64,000 bases of DNA. Source: Phallusia mammillata. Lineage: Eukaryota > Chordata > Ascidiacea > Phlebobranchia > Ascidiidae. How positions within the stretch are numbered: position 1 is the stretch's first letter; every line of letters begins with the position of its first letter. The notes beneath the pieces were generated by a model, which did not search any database, was not told the origin of the DNA, and saw nothing but the letters and a program-made list of their open reading frames with translations. Location: the NCBI GenBank assembly GCA_003260075.1, contig QLIY01000315.1, forward strand, positions 37,495-101,494. Reading direction: 5' to 3'. This document shows, piece by piece, positions 24,603-37,800 of this stretch. Made by a program: the position numbers and the translations under genes.

Positions 24603-27600
24603 CTTTTTGCAATTTTTAGTTTAAAACTACAAACACCTAAACTTTTGAATTTCCTATCTAATAAAAACAAATTCAAAATATTGTTGTAACTCAAAGATAA
24701 TATTTCAAAGGCCAACTTGCAGAATTTAACACTTCTGTTTGCTACCTTCCGCTTTTTGGTTGACTAACATTCAGTTGCACAATGTTTTCAGTCAGCAATC
24801 CATGACTTCAGTCAGTTAACAAGTAATTTTCTGCCATGTCGCGTTTAAGATATATACCCCCAAAACACCCTCTCACTTTCTCATAACTTTTCAAAAACAT
24901 GTTTACTGTAATGTCGGTTTATGCGCAAAACACCTTCGCCAGACAACTGAATTACCCAGGAGTTTTCTTAGCGGTTTTGCCGGGGTAATATTGACTTTGA
25001 TCAACTGTGGCCGCTTTTACGCGTGGGGAATGGTCCGTGAAACCCTGCTGACTTGGCAATCATCACATTAGTGACTGGAATTTCTCTCAGAGTTCAAATC
25101 TTGACGGTCACATTTCCGTACACTTTTTAAATCTTATGTATCTGGCACTTTTTCTCAGAAAATGCTTTTTCCCCATACTACAATCACTAGTCCCAATTTT
25201 CGTTACTTTTGCAGACTGGCCTCTTGTCATTTCGCCAGACACTGTTGTTTTATTGCTAAACGGAGTTTGCACAGCAGTTTTTCACGGGCAATATTGACTT
25301 TGACCAACTGTTCACAATTTTACGCGTGGGCAATCGTCCGTGAAACGCTGGCATTTTTGGGGTCAATCATGACATTAGTATCTGGAAATTCTCAAAATTG
25401 TGTTCCTGATGGTTGCATTGATTATCCATGCTTGTTTTCAAACATTAAATATTCACGTTAAATGTTAAATGTTAACGGACAACATACGTTTAGGACGATA
25501 GCTAAGAATTAAGATATTAACATCTACGATGGGGTAGCTTCAACCCATTAGTTACAGAAGCGTGTTGTGTTATTATAAGCTTTCGTGTTTTTTAATATTT
25601 CACTTTATATTCTGAAATTACATTCCTTTGTCATTAAGTCCAACATTTTACAGAACACATACTTATCCATTCAAAAGCGTAGGCGCCTAAAAGCTGGTGA
25701 TTCAGTGGTCGCTTGAACCTGTAATGTTTATTGTTTGCTGAATATATCACGTCACACTCAGGCGTTGGAAAAACCAGTTTACTACATAATATCGCTTTTC
25801 AACAACACTGCACTTGCCTTGCTAACTCTGTTGTGAAAGCGTATTTTGGTCCGATTTTATTTCCGAGAAAAAATGCCTTTCTCTCCACACTAAAATCAAA
25901 TACAAGTACTAGTCCTTGACGATTTTTTGTTACTTTTGCGTCCTGGCTAAACAAATTTAACATTTACAAACTTACAAAAGTTGTTAGATCATCACTAAAT
26001 ATAAAAAAACGTTTGATAAAATCTTATTCCTTTAGTAATTAACGTTATTAAACAAAGTGACCACAGCTAATAGCAACCTCAGTGCTGTTCTGGTCTCGCT
26101 TGTTGAGCTACTGGACATTGTACTCCACAAGTTGCGTATACCTTCTCTGTTTTGCGTGAAAAAAACGTGCCGTCTAATAAAAACAATGCACCTTACAGGC
26201 TCATATTGTTGTAGGTAATACAGTAGTATGTATCTTGACATGTGTGCGATTTGTAACTGTTTCTTCCTGTAACAAGTGTTCACTTATAACCTATAAACTT
26301 CTATAAATTACCTGTCTACCAAAGGTGATTTGATTGTTGTGCAAACAAAATTAAGTGAACGGTTGCAAATAGTCAAGTAGTCAACCTATAACTTGCAACT
26401 TGAAACGTATTGTTCATGTTTTAGTGTTCGAGTATTGGCTTTTACTCTGTTCTTAGTGATTATTCTATGTGGGTTCTACTTATCTTCAAAGTTGGCCCAG
26501 CAGTTGCCCCCCCCCCGCAACTTGAAACGTATTGTTCATGTTTTAGTGTTCGAGTATTGGCTTTCACTCTGTTCTTAGTGATTATTCTATGTGGGTTCTA
26601 CTTATCTTCACAGTTGACCCAGTAGTTATCATACTTGCTTACTGCTTAAATGGTTTCGTTAACGCATACCTGCTCGTTTTTTTGTGTTTCGCTATGATAA
26701 TTGGCACTTAGAGCTCGCCTGAGACATTGATACCATATATGTTCATTGGGTTATAAGCGATAATTACCTAAAGTTTTGAATAACAGTAATATTAGGCTTT
26801 TGATGAGGTTGCTTAATGCGAATAGACTAAGTATCGTTACTACACAATTAGACCACGGTCAATTTCGACTTTAATGTAGTCCTGGTGTCCTTCGATTGCT
26901 TAATTAAACATCGAACTCCATGAATTGCGCACACTTCCCATGTTTTTATGAAAAATGCTGGCCGACTAACAAAGTCTATCAAGCTAATATTGTTGTAGGT
27001 AATAGGATGTGTCCCCCCCCCCCGCAAACAAAATTAAGTGAACGGTTGCAAATAGTCAAGTAGTCAACCTACTTGAACCCCCCCCCCTGCTTACTGCTTA
27101 AATGGTTTCGTTAACGCATACCTGCTCGTTTTTTTTGTGTGTTTCGCTATGATAATTGACACTTAGAGCTCGCCTGAGACATTGATACCATATATGTTCA
27201 TTGGGTTATAAGCGATAATTACCTAAAGTTTTGAATAACAGTAATATTAGGCTTTTGATGAGGTTGCTTAATGCGAATAGACTAAGTATCGTTACTACAC
27301 AATTAGACCACGGTCAATTTCGACTTTAATGTAGTCCTGGTGTCCTTCGATTGCTTAATTAAACATCGAACTCCATGAATTGCGCACACTTCCCATGTTT
27401 TTATGAAAAATGCTGGCCGACTAACAAAGTCTATCAAGCTAATATTGTTGTAGGTAATAGGATGTGTCTTGACATGTATACGATTCATCACTCCGTCTAC
27501 CTAATGTAGGTGCTCACTTCCTTAAATAATAAACTTTCATTGATTAACGTCCACCTAGGGTCATTTTTTCAGTGCTTTATTGTTGTGCAAACAAAATTAA

Positions 27601-27626
27601 GCATGTTTTGCGGTAAACGGTTGCAA

Positions 27627-27962
27627 CAGAGTAAAATTGGGCCAGGCTTTTCGGGCCAGGTTCGGGCTTAGGTTTCTCAAACAAGAAACGGGCTCAAATC
27701 CGGCATGACTTTACGCTCTGTACCAGCAATGTGTTTGAATAAGTTTAACTAGCTAAGTAGCTAGTTGATGGACCTGACCTAATGTCAAACAGCCCTAAAA
27801 CGCCTTCTTCAAGACCAACTATCTCTTGCGTTTGTTGTCTTGGTCTTTCTTGAGGCTTGTATGGGCCTAACAGTCAAACTTTCGGGCCAAAACGGGCTTC
27901 TCATAAACGACTTGGGCTCGGGCCGGGTACGGACTCCAGTTTCAGGCCCGTTTGCAACTCTG
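27627..27962. mobile_element. hAT-type MITE, first array copy
   Basis: Begins cagagtaaaattgggcc and ends tttgcaactctg; flanks ggttgcaa and tgtttcaa match at 6 of 8 bases. The uninterrupted site 'ggttgcaaatagtcaa' is present at about 26363 and 27044. Confidence 0.8.
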
Positions 27963-29197
27963 TGTTTCAAATAGTCAACCTAACTTGTAACTTTCGTTAA
28001 TTTTTTGGTATTTCATACGATTATTCGCTTGGAAGCTGTTTAGTGATTATTCCTTGTTCATGTGGGTTCGACTTATCTTCAAAGGTGGCCCAGTAGTTAA
28101 CACAGATGCCTACTGCTTGAATCGTTTCGTTGAAATTCCTGCTCGATTTTCTGTGTTTCGCTTTGAGCAAACTAAACATAATTACCACTTGGAATTCGAG
28201 ATATTGGTAACCTGTACACATCCGTGACCACAAAATTTCACTTAGGTTAATTGTATTTTATTAGTTTAGTTATGTAATATTTCACTACTAAACAACGCAA
28301 TATAGAATCTGAACTAATTGTACAAACAAGCGGTTCTCAATATTTGAAACTGATAGGTGAATAGACCCCCCCCCCCACAAGAGACAAAATTTACAAAAAC
28401 AAATACAAGACCAATATCACTGCGATGTCTAATGAGACCAAATCGCTTTGTAAAAACTGAAAATAGATCACGTAAAAATTACATTAAATTGCGCCGCAGA
28501 AAAAAAGATCACCTAAACTTGGTTTTCCACGCCAGCGCAGTTGCTTTGCTATCTCAGTTTTGAAAGCGTATTTTGTCCCATTTTTTTCTTAGAAATTTTT
28601 TTTCCACACTTAAACCAAAAACATTTACAAGCCCTTCAATTCATTGCCTACTGTGTTAAGTTACAACGATTTTTCGGTAATTTTTGCTGGCCAACCAAGT
28701 TTACCAGGGTATAATATTTTCGAACTTACAAAAGTTGATCATAAATTTACTAAACATCAGTTTGATAAAATCTGATTCCATTAGTAGTGAACGTTACTAC
28801 ACAATTAGGCCACGGTCAATTGCGACTTTAATGTAGTCCTGGTGGCCTTCGATTGCTTAATTAAACATCGAACTCCATGAATTGCCCATACTTCCTATGT
28901 TTTTATGAAAAATGCTGGCCGACTAACAAAACCCATCAAGATAATATTGTTGTAGGTAATAGGATGTGTATTGACATGTATACGATTCAGGGGGGGGGGG
29001 TCTATCCAGCTAATATTGTTGTAGGTAATAGGATGTGTATTGACATGTATACGATTCATCACTCCGTCTACCTAATGTAGGTGCTCACTTCCTTAAATAA
29101 TAAACTTTCATTGATTAACGTCCACCTAGGGTCATTTTTTCAGTGCTTTATTGTTGTGCAAACAAAATTAAGCATGTTTTGCGGTAAACGGTTGCAA

Positions 29198-29533
29198 CAG
29201 AGTAAAATTGGGCCAGGCTTTTCGGGCCAGGTTCGGGCTTAGGTTTCTCAAACAAGAAACGGGCTCAAATCCGGCATGACTTTACGCTCTGTACCAGCAA
29301 TGTGTTTGAATAAGTTTAACTAGCTAAGTAGCTAGTTGATGGACCTGACCTAATGTCAAACAGCCCTAAAACGCCTTCTTCAAGACCAACTATCTCTTGC
29401 GTTTGTTGTCTTGGTCTTTCTTGAGGCTTGTATGGGCCTAACAGTCAAACTTTCGGGCCAAAACGGGCTTCTCATAAACGACTTGGGCTCGGGCCGGGTA
29501 CGGACTCCAGTTTCAGGCCCGTTTGCAACTCTG
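29198..29533. mobile_element. hAT-type MITE, second array copy
   Basis: Near-identical to the copy at 27627, carried along by the tandem duplication and not an independent insertion. Confidence 0.8.
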
Positions 29534-30701
29534 TGTTTCAAATAGTCAACCTAACTTGTAACTTTCTTTCATTTTTTGGTATTTCATACGATTATTCGCT
29601 TGGAAGCTGTTTAGTGATTATTCCTTGTTCATGTGGGTTCGACTTATCTTCAAAGGTGGCCCAGTAGTTAACACAGATGCCTACTGCTTGAATCGTTTCG
29701 TTGAAATTCCTGCTCGATTTTCTGTGTTTCGCTTTGAGCAAACTAAACATAATTACCACTTGGAATTCGAGATATTGGTAACCTGTACACATCCGTGACC
29801 ACAAAATTTCACTTAGGTTAATTGTATTTTATTAGTTTAGTTATGTAACATTTCACTACTAAACAACGCAATATAGAATCTGAACTAATTGTACAAACAA
29901 GCGGTTCTCAATATTTGAAACTGATAGGTAAATAGACCCCCCCCCCCCACAAGAGACAAAATTTACAAAAACAAATACAAGACCAATATCACTGCGATGT
30001 CTAATGAGACCAAATCGCTTTGTAAAAACTGAAAATAGATCACGTAAAAATTACATTAAATTGCGCCGCAGAAAAAAAAGATCACCTAAACTTGGTTTTC
30101 CACGCCAGCGCAGTTGCTTTGCTATCTCAGTTTTGAAAGCGTATTTTGTCCCATTTTTTTCTTAGAAATTTTTTTTCCACACTTAAACCAAAAACATTTA
30201 CAAGCCCTTCAATTCATTGCCTACTGTGTTAAGTTACAACGATTTTTCGGTAATTTTTGCTGGCCAACCAAGTTTACCAGGGTATAATATTTTCGAACTT
30301 ACAAAAGTTGATCATAAATTTACTAAACATCAGTTTGATAAAATCTGATTCCATTAGTAGTGAACGTTACTACACAATTAGGCCACGGTCAATTGCGACT
30401 TTAATGTAGTCCTGGTGGCCTTCGATTGCTTAATTAAACATCGAACTCCATGAATTGCCCATACTTCCTATGTTTTTATGAAAAATGCTGGCCGACTAAC
30501 AAAACCCATCAAGATAATATTGTTGTAGGTAATAGGATGTGTCTTGACATGTATACGATTCATCACTCCGTCTACCTAATGTAGGTGCTCACTTCCTTAA
30601 ATAATAAACTTTCATTGATTAACGTCCACCTAGGGTCATTTTTTCAGTGCTTTATTGTTGTGCAAACAAAATTAAGCATGTTTTGCGGTAAACGGTTGCA
30701 A

Positions 30702-31037
30702 CAGAGTAAAATTGGGCCAGGCTTTTCGGGCCAGGTTCGGGCTTAGGTTTCTCAAACAAGAAACGGGCTCAAATCCGGCATGACTTTACGCTCTGTACCA
30801 GCAATGTGTTTGAATAAGTTTAACTAGCTAAGTAGCTAGTTGATGGACCTGACCTAATGTCAAACAGCCCTAAAACGCCTTCTTCAAGACCAACTATCTC
30901 TTGCGTTTGTTGTCTTGGTCTTTCTTGAGGCTTGTATGGGCCTAACAGTCAAACTTTCGGGCCAAAACGGGCTTCTCATAAACGACTTGGGCTCGGGCCG
31001 GGTACGGACTCCAGTTTCAGGCCCGTTTGCAACTCTG
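30702..31037. mobile_element. hAT-type MITE, third array copy
   Basis: Near-identical to the copies at 27627 and 29198. Confidence 0.8.
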
Positions 31038-31886
31038 TGTTTCAAATAGTCAACCTAACTTGTAACTTTCGTTAATTTTTTGGTATTTCATACGATTATT
31101 CGCTTGGAAGCTGTTTAGTGATTATTCCTTGTTCATGTGGGTTCGACTTATCTTCAAAGGTGGCCCAGTAGTTAACACAGATGCCTACTGCTTGAATCGT
31201 TTCGTTGAAATTCCTGCTCGATTTTCTGTGTTTCGCTTTGAGCAAACTAAACATAATTACCACTTGGAATTCGAGATATTGGTAACCTGTACACATCCGT
31301 GACCACAAAATTTCACTTAGGTTAATTGTATTTTATTAGTTTAGTTATGTAATATTTCACTACTAAACAACGCAATATAGAATCTGAACTAATTGTACAA
31401 ACAAGCGGTTCTCAATATTTGAAACTGATAGGTGAATAGACCCCCCCCCCCACAAGAGACAAAATTTACAAAACAAATACAAGACCAATATCACTGCGAT
31501 GTCTAATGAGACCAAATCGCTTTCTAATTTTTACACACAACTTCTATTTAAGGTGGAAAAAATTACAGCCCATATATGAATTACTAACTGGTATATACTT
31601 CACCGTAACTTTTATCGATAACAGGGCTAAATAACTTTATTTGTCTGTAAAGGTGTACAATATAAACGTATACCATCATAACATCTCTAACTTCATACAC
31701 GGTCATACATGTATTTACAAAATAACATTACCACTTAAGTAAAACTATTGAGCTCGGAAGCATGGATACTTTTTGCTATATATTTCACTTTAAATTCAAT
31801 CTACAAAGGCATTTAATATTCACCCTAATACAAATCATCTCAAAGCGTTACCAAAATACCACCATCCTTTTTTAACGCTATGATGC

Positions 31887-34800
31887 TTAAATGGCGATGT
31901 AGTTTGGGACTCGGCTTGGTATAAGAAAGTTATACGGGTTAGGTTCTATACGTTCGTTGCGTTCATCTATTTCTTTCTCAAGTTGATTGAGGTCGTCTAA
32001 GTAGGTTTTCTGCACATGTCGAATAGGTTCCTCCGTGAAAAGATGTTTGTCATAATGACCGAGAAATACCTATTGTAAATTGTAAAGCAATATATTGTAA
32101 ATTGTCAATAACATTGTGAGTACTTGTATTTAATTATCCTTACGGAAATCTGTAGCTCTAGTAATAATATTGTGGACGATTTGAACAAGTCTTATTCAAT
32201 ATTTTATTCACTTAAAAAAGTGATGATATTTTTTGTGAAAAAAAACCTTCAACTTACGTCATTGGGTGAAAATGATGACAAAGCAAATGATACAGCCACC
32301 ATAATTGTCGCCATTTCAAGACTTGGAAGGCTGTCCATAATCAGTTGCTTGGTTGCCTGTGAAGTGAAAAAAGACTAAGATAATGTATGGATGTTAAAAA
32401 GCTGTGCCATTTCACTTATCTTTTAACGCTACTTGATATTCACCTTTCCTAAAGCGTGGTTTATTTTCCCCACTAAAAAATCAGCATAATGACAATGTAT
32501 TGTAACTTTGCACACCAACATTAAACTTGTAGCTGTTTTATACATTTTCTGTCAGACACGTTGAAAATTTGATTTTGTTATTGCATAAATCTACCCAGTA
32601 ATTGCATTTAACGTTAATCCTTTGCAAAAAATCACATTTTAGACAAGAAAGCCAAAATGGGTTTCGAAGCAATCCTATATAATCTGACCTCTCCCTTTTT
32701 GTGAGGAGCAAGTCTCATTCCAAGGGGAGCATTCGGGGCAAACTTGTAGGTCTCGTACTGACCAAAATTGACAGCAGCGTGTTGAACCGAACTGGTGTAG
32801 ATAATGACGACACACAATTCGACCTGAATCAGTTTACAAATATGGTTTAGTTTTGCAAAAATGTGTTTATAATTCCTGTGCTAATTTCTCTGGCTTAAAA
32901 AATGACTAGTTATGTTATATACCCTTTGATCCATATTTGTTATATATCAGCTTTCGATTGAACTGAGTGGATTTGTTACGCACCAAGAAAATTAAAGTTT
33001 TTACTAAGTGGTTTTGGAATAACTCCCTACCAGTTGATCGTAGGTCTTGATTTCCTTTGGCACACCTTTAGTATTTCCATCAACCCATCCAACACCTTCG
33101 GTAGCTACATCGTTCGCCCAATCTTGCAGTTCGAAATCGTTCTTGATGTCCTGGAGTAAACGGTTTAAATGAGTACTTCGGATGTAGTATATCATGGCAA
33201 TCAAAACTAGAAATCTTATAATTAAGTTAAAGGATAGAAATGAGTTGTTTGTTGCAGCAGAACAAAAGCAGAAAACGTTTTCAGGACCCTTTTACGGTTG
33301 AAATTTTGCAAAAACTTTACAAGCAATCATCGAAATTTAAATAAAGCACCATGATTTCCTGAATCAACTTTCAACGTTTATAAGGTCATTCACAGTTGTA
33401 AGCAGATCTGAAATTGTTGGCAAACCCGAAAGTGTAATCCAAAACCACAAATTCAGCACAAATGAGGCCGGGTGTAAGGTCATGCCCAAATCAACCCCAT
33501 TTTATGCAAACTTAAGCTCAAACCCGACTCGAAAATCCAGCCCTGATTTACACAAAATGAACAAAAGTTTTCTAGGTTCCCTTGTAAAAGAAACTTGCGA
33601 ATACATATGTTATGTGGACTTACTTCTTCCGATTTGTAGTAGAACTTGACGACGGCAGTGACGTACTTTGTCATAATCTCCCACAATGCAAGAGCATCAT
33701 CGCGGTAATAATAATGGGGAAGAAGATCTCGGTTTTCGGTTTCTAAATTCAGAGGAAAACTTTATAAATGTTGATTACCATTTTTATGGTATGTTTCTGA
33801 ATAACTATTTTACTTTTTTAATAACACTTTAGAAAATAGTGGGAGGTTTTAGAAATTAAAAAGATTGCAAATTCCAGGACAAAAACATTAGACCAATTCA
33901 TCATCATGGTAAACAGCATATTTCTAATGATTTTTGCACACTTTTTTGACTACGTTTAAGCTCCAAATAAATTTGGTATCTCAGTGTTTAGGTGTGAATG
34001 TAATGAGGTTTCAAAATTATGTATGAGGTAAAGGGCTACTGTCAGATTAATACATAACTGTTGTCTTATTAATTTCTTACCGTTCTTCTTCAGAACTTTA
34101 GGAATCACGAGGTCGTCAAACTGAAACGTCTTGTAAACTGAACGACTCAGATCAATTGCGGCTGTAAAACATTTCATTTGTGTTGTCTAACATTGTTCTT
34201 AAATCGATTCTAGGAATCATTTTCTACTCAATTGCAATCTTCGCTACACTGATTTCAAACTTGTTACAACAGCCATTAAAATCGTACATTTCGTTGATTC
34301 GATCATACCCTTAGAGATACACTATAGCAGTACGCCAGGCATAATGAAGACATCATACCCAATTAAGCCGGTCTCACAAGCACAGGATAGGCTCTTGTCG
34401 TGGGTTCGAATCCCACCGCAGACTACATTTTTCTAGACTACGCCCTGTCGTGTATGGAATGCTTTGGAGACCGACTTGATTCGGTATCACGTCTTCAATA
34501 GGCCTGGAGTAATACGATTTTTATATGAGTGTGCCGTGATCTGCATATAGACGCTTCAGAGCTGATCCCAGTAATGAATATGTATCTTAGCTGTACGCAA
34601 GTTACAACACTTCATTCGTACTTACAAGTTGCCAAAGCCTTATTGGGTGCCGCTGTTGCCGGTATAAGATCTGTCCTCGCGTCAGCATTGATAGCAGAAA
34701 CTGTGCGCAAATGCGGGCGCAGTAGCTTGTAGATAGGGTGGGAAAGGGGGAAACACCGAAAGAGCGACACGGCGAACGGCTCCATGATTGAGTGAGTGTA

Positions 34801-37800
34801 GAGGAAGTGATAAATCCACTACAACGTATAAGATTTCAATTTAATAACCTCCCGAGAATGTGTTGTATATGTAAAGAACGATCACTGTATGCACCATAGT
34901 ATAGAATTTGAAGTCTTGTGGTTTATAGATGTTTTAATGCAGGGGTCGGCAACCTTTTTTGCACTGCGGACCGGTTTTACAACTAAAATTTTATCGCGGA
35001 CCGGTCTTCAAAAAACTACAAATATATAGCTATAAAAACGCTTAAATTAGTTTATCATGCCCGGGATACATGGGCAAAATGTTTTATAGCATTTAACGTG
35101 AAAAATTATACGGCCCGGTAACGAACTCCTCGCCGGCGGTTCCGACCACTGTTTTAATGGACCAAACTCTTGAGGACAAAAGCTTAATTAGATTCAACGC
35201 GGCATGTTTTTATCATTTAAATAGACTTTTTGGCGCAGTGCTTAACAATGTTAATTTTGCAAAGTGTACGTTGATATTTGAACTTGAAACCTACACCACA
35301 ATTTCTTATTTATACGGAAACTCGTACCTCGTGCATATTACCCTCCGCGCATCGGAAATACATCTTAGCAAGCAACCAATCTTCGTGGCTGTCTTGGGGC
35401 GTAAAAAGATAATCTCTGTTTCCCGGGATCAACTGGATTGCTATCGGCAAAAATTTCGCTTCTGAGTTTACGTAGAAGAGTCCGAAAGCGTCGGGACAGT
35501 TTAAAGGCAGATTGGTAGTCGGGGCAGGATTTCTTTCGATGTTTTGGAAGACTTTGCTGTAATCACTGATGTAAATCTTCCCTGCCTAGAAACAAAGTCG
35601 TGTTAAAAACCTGATGCAGTCTTCTAAATATGATGTAAAATACATAAAAAGCGTTGAGTTTGAATTGAGATATGAGTGTTTAAGCTTTGAGCAGTGGTTC
35701 CCAATCTTTGTAACCTGCAAGACACTAACAAAAAATTTTGCTTCGTACAGTTAGCACACGAACATAATAAGTTGTTACGGCAGTGTTGTTTGTGTTGACA
35801 AACAGACGATATTTTGCTCCCCCCCCCCATGATGTAAAATACATAAAAAGCGTTGAGTTTGAATTGAGATATGAGTAACCTAAGAGTATGACGTGTTTAA
35901 GCTTTGAGTAGTGGTTCCCAATCTTTGTAACCTGCAAGACACTGACACAAAATTTTGCTTGGTACAGTTAGCACACGAACATAATAAGTTGTTACGGCAG
36001 TGTTGCTTGTGTTCACAAACAGACGATATTTTGCCTTTGGCGCGCTTGGCTTCGTGCAAAAAGCGTGTATGTATAACCAACGCCTTTTTATGTCGCAGTG
36101 GCAGTGGTGTTGCGCTTAACATTGTACGCCTGGCATGAGTGTGTTAAGTGTGTGAAGCGAGTTCTGCAGTTGTACGAAATCTATATGTATACTCTGCCAT
36201 ATTATTAACACATTACTTGATGATGATTCTATTTAATATAGATTTAAGCACCAAAGGTCAAATTTATAGGAAGTTTGACCAGTTTGAATTATTGTAGGTT
36301 GACGAAACATTAATTTGATTGCGTGTTTATGATGTGCGATATGGAATAAAAGAATCGAACAGTATGTAAATTTTCTTATACCTGAAAGTTTCAAGTGATT
36401 TAAAACAATTTTGGAGGCCACGTATGTTTCAATAATTTCAACAGCCACTTTAACGAGGTGAGTAATAATGTTTTGGTGACAAATAAGATCAAAATACTGT
36501 CAGTGACACATTTATTTTGTCAACAAGCCAGTTTTGAAACATAAGTTATAAGCTGCACGCTTACGTAATTCTGACAACGCACTACTTGTGCAGAAACACA
36601 GTTTTTAAATCAATTGTTTCAAAGCTAAACGTTTGCTATGTTCAAAGCTATGTTAATATACTTCTCTTTGCAAACAGCCAGATAAACTTACCCCCATTTC
36701 GCACTCTAGGGAACTCCCCTCTAGAAACTTCTCTACGTCATCATTAGTGACGTTAAAGCCTTCAGGAATTTCGCGACACCTCTTAAATGCCAGCGGACTT
36801 ATTCCGGTCATGACCTGCCGTCCCATGCCTTGATCTGTATTCCAGCTAAACGAAAAAGCGAGGTAAGATTTTGTTCCAACTTTTTTCTATGTATGCATCT
36901 TTGCTGGCTAAAAGCAACTCTAGCCTGTGTAGCTCAGTTGGTAGAGCTCGAGTCCCGGAAAGACTCCTATCGTGGGTTCGTATCCCGCCGCAGGCTAGAT
37001 TTTTCTAGCCTGTGCCTTGCCATATAGGAATGCTTGGGAGATCGGCTGATTTGGTATGACGCATTTAATATGCTTAGTGTACTATGATTTGCTGGCTGAA
37101 AGAATTAATTTTTGAACAATCCATGATCAGATATGTAAGTGCCTCACTTTGTGGTACAGGTACATTACTTAAATATTTTCACTGATGACCTGTAAATTTT
37201 AATGAGTTTCTCTTTACATGTATAGGATTTGATTTTGTGAACCACAAGCCTATATCGCGTTGTTATTAGGGCATCGTGATTTAGGCAAAAGTTACGCAAC
37301 TATAAAGCTAAGTGTAAAAGTCGAACAGTACTTACTCATCTAGATAGTAGGGGTTTTCCCGAATGCGTTGAAGCTTTCTGTGCGTGTATAGGCGTTTGTA
37401 TGAGTCGAGATCTTCCAAAGGATGAATTTTACCTAAAAAACAACGTAATTGTAATCGTAAAAAAATTGATTTAAGCTCTTAAAAGATGAACAAAATCAGA
37501 AAACACACTAAAGCAAAACTGGCGAAATGAAACTCAAACCACTGAGTATCTTCATACTTTAACAAACAAACGCATTTGTCTTCAGAATTAGTAGCAAAAA
37601 CAGAAGGATAAGTTTTTCCAAATGCTCGTTTACCAATTAAATCATTTACTTTGATTCATTTTACCAGATTAGTTTACAAAAAAAAAAAAACCTATAAAAA
37701 ACGTTTTAAATCATATTACGCCAGGCATATAGCAAGGCATAGACTAGAAAAGTTTAGCGTGCGGTGAGATTCGAACCTACGACAGGAGTCTTCCCGGAAT

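Larger units (their letters stand above)
26340..31530. repeat. Tandem array of about 1.5-kb near-identical units
   Basis: The same sequence recurs with offsets of about 1.5 kb: for example 'acggtcaat..cgactttaat' at about 26858, 27312, 28813 and 30387, and a 213-nt open frame repeated exactly at 28021, 29592 and 31096 (complement). The two full units (about 28.0-29.5 and 29.6-31.1 kb) differ at very few bases. Partial, more diverged units at 26.34-27.0 kb lack the MITE present at 27627, 29198 and 30702. C/G runs of 10-12 nt sit at 26507, 27013, 27078, 28366, 28990, 29937 and 31441. Part of the array may be assembly over-expansion. Confidence 0.8.
24603..31886. other. LOX-C/LOX-D intergenic spacer, repeat-rich
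   Basis: No gene is recognised. Two diverged copies of a 170-bp block lie at about 24925-25095 and 25232-25400 (shared 'ttgactttga.caactgt' and 'tttacgcgtggg.aat'). From about 26340 to 31530 there is a tandem array described separately. The remainder is unique AT-rich sequence. A minus-strand AATAAA (31636-31641) about 245 nt past the LOX-D stop could be its poly(A) signal. Confidence 0.6.

Noticed and set aside
28021..31308. A 70-codon minus-strand frame repeated exactly three times
   Set aside because: The identity comes from tandem DNA duplication; the older diverged unit near 26.46-26.64 kb does not keep the frame.
26340..31530. CRISPR-like or satellite interpretation of the tandem units
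   Set aside because: Units are 1.5 kb, contain a MITE and C-run joins, and have no short repeat-spacer periodicity.
36922..36996. Candidate functional tRNA gene
   Set aside because: It folds well but has C at position 33 and continues into SINE body sequence shared with other copies.
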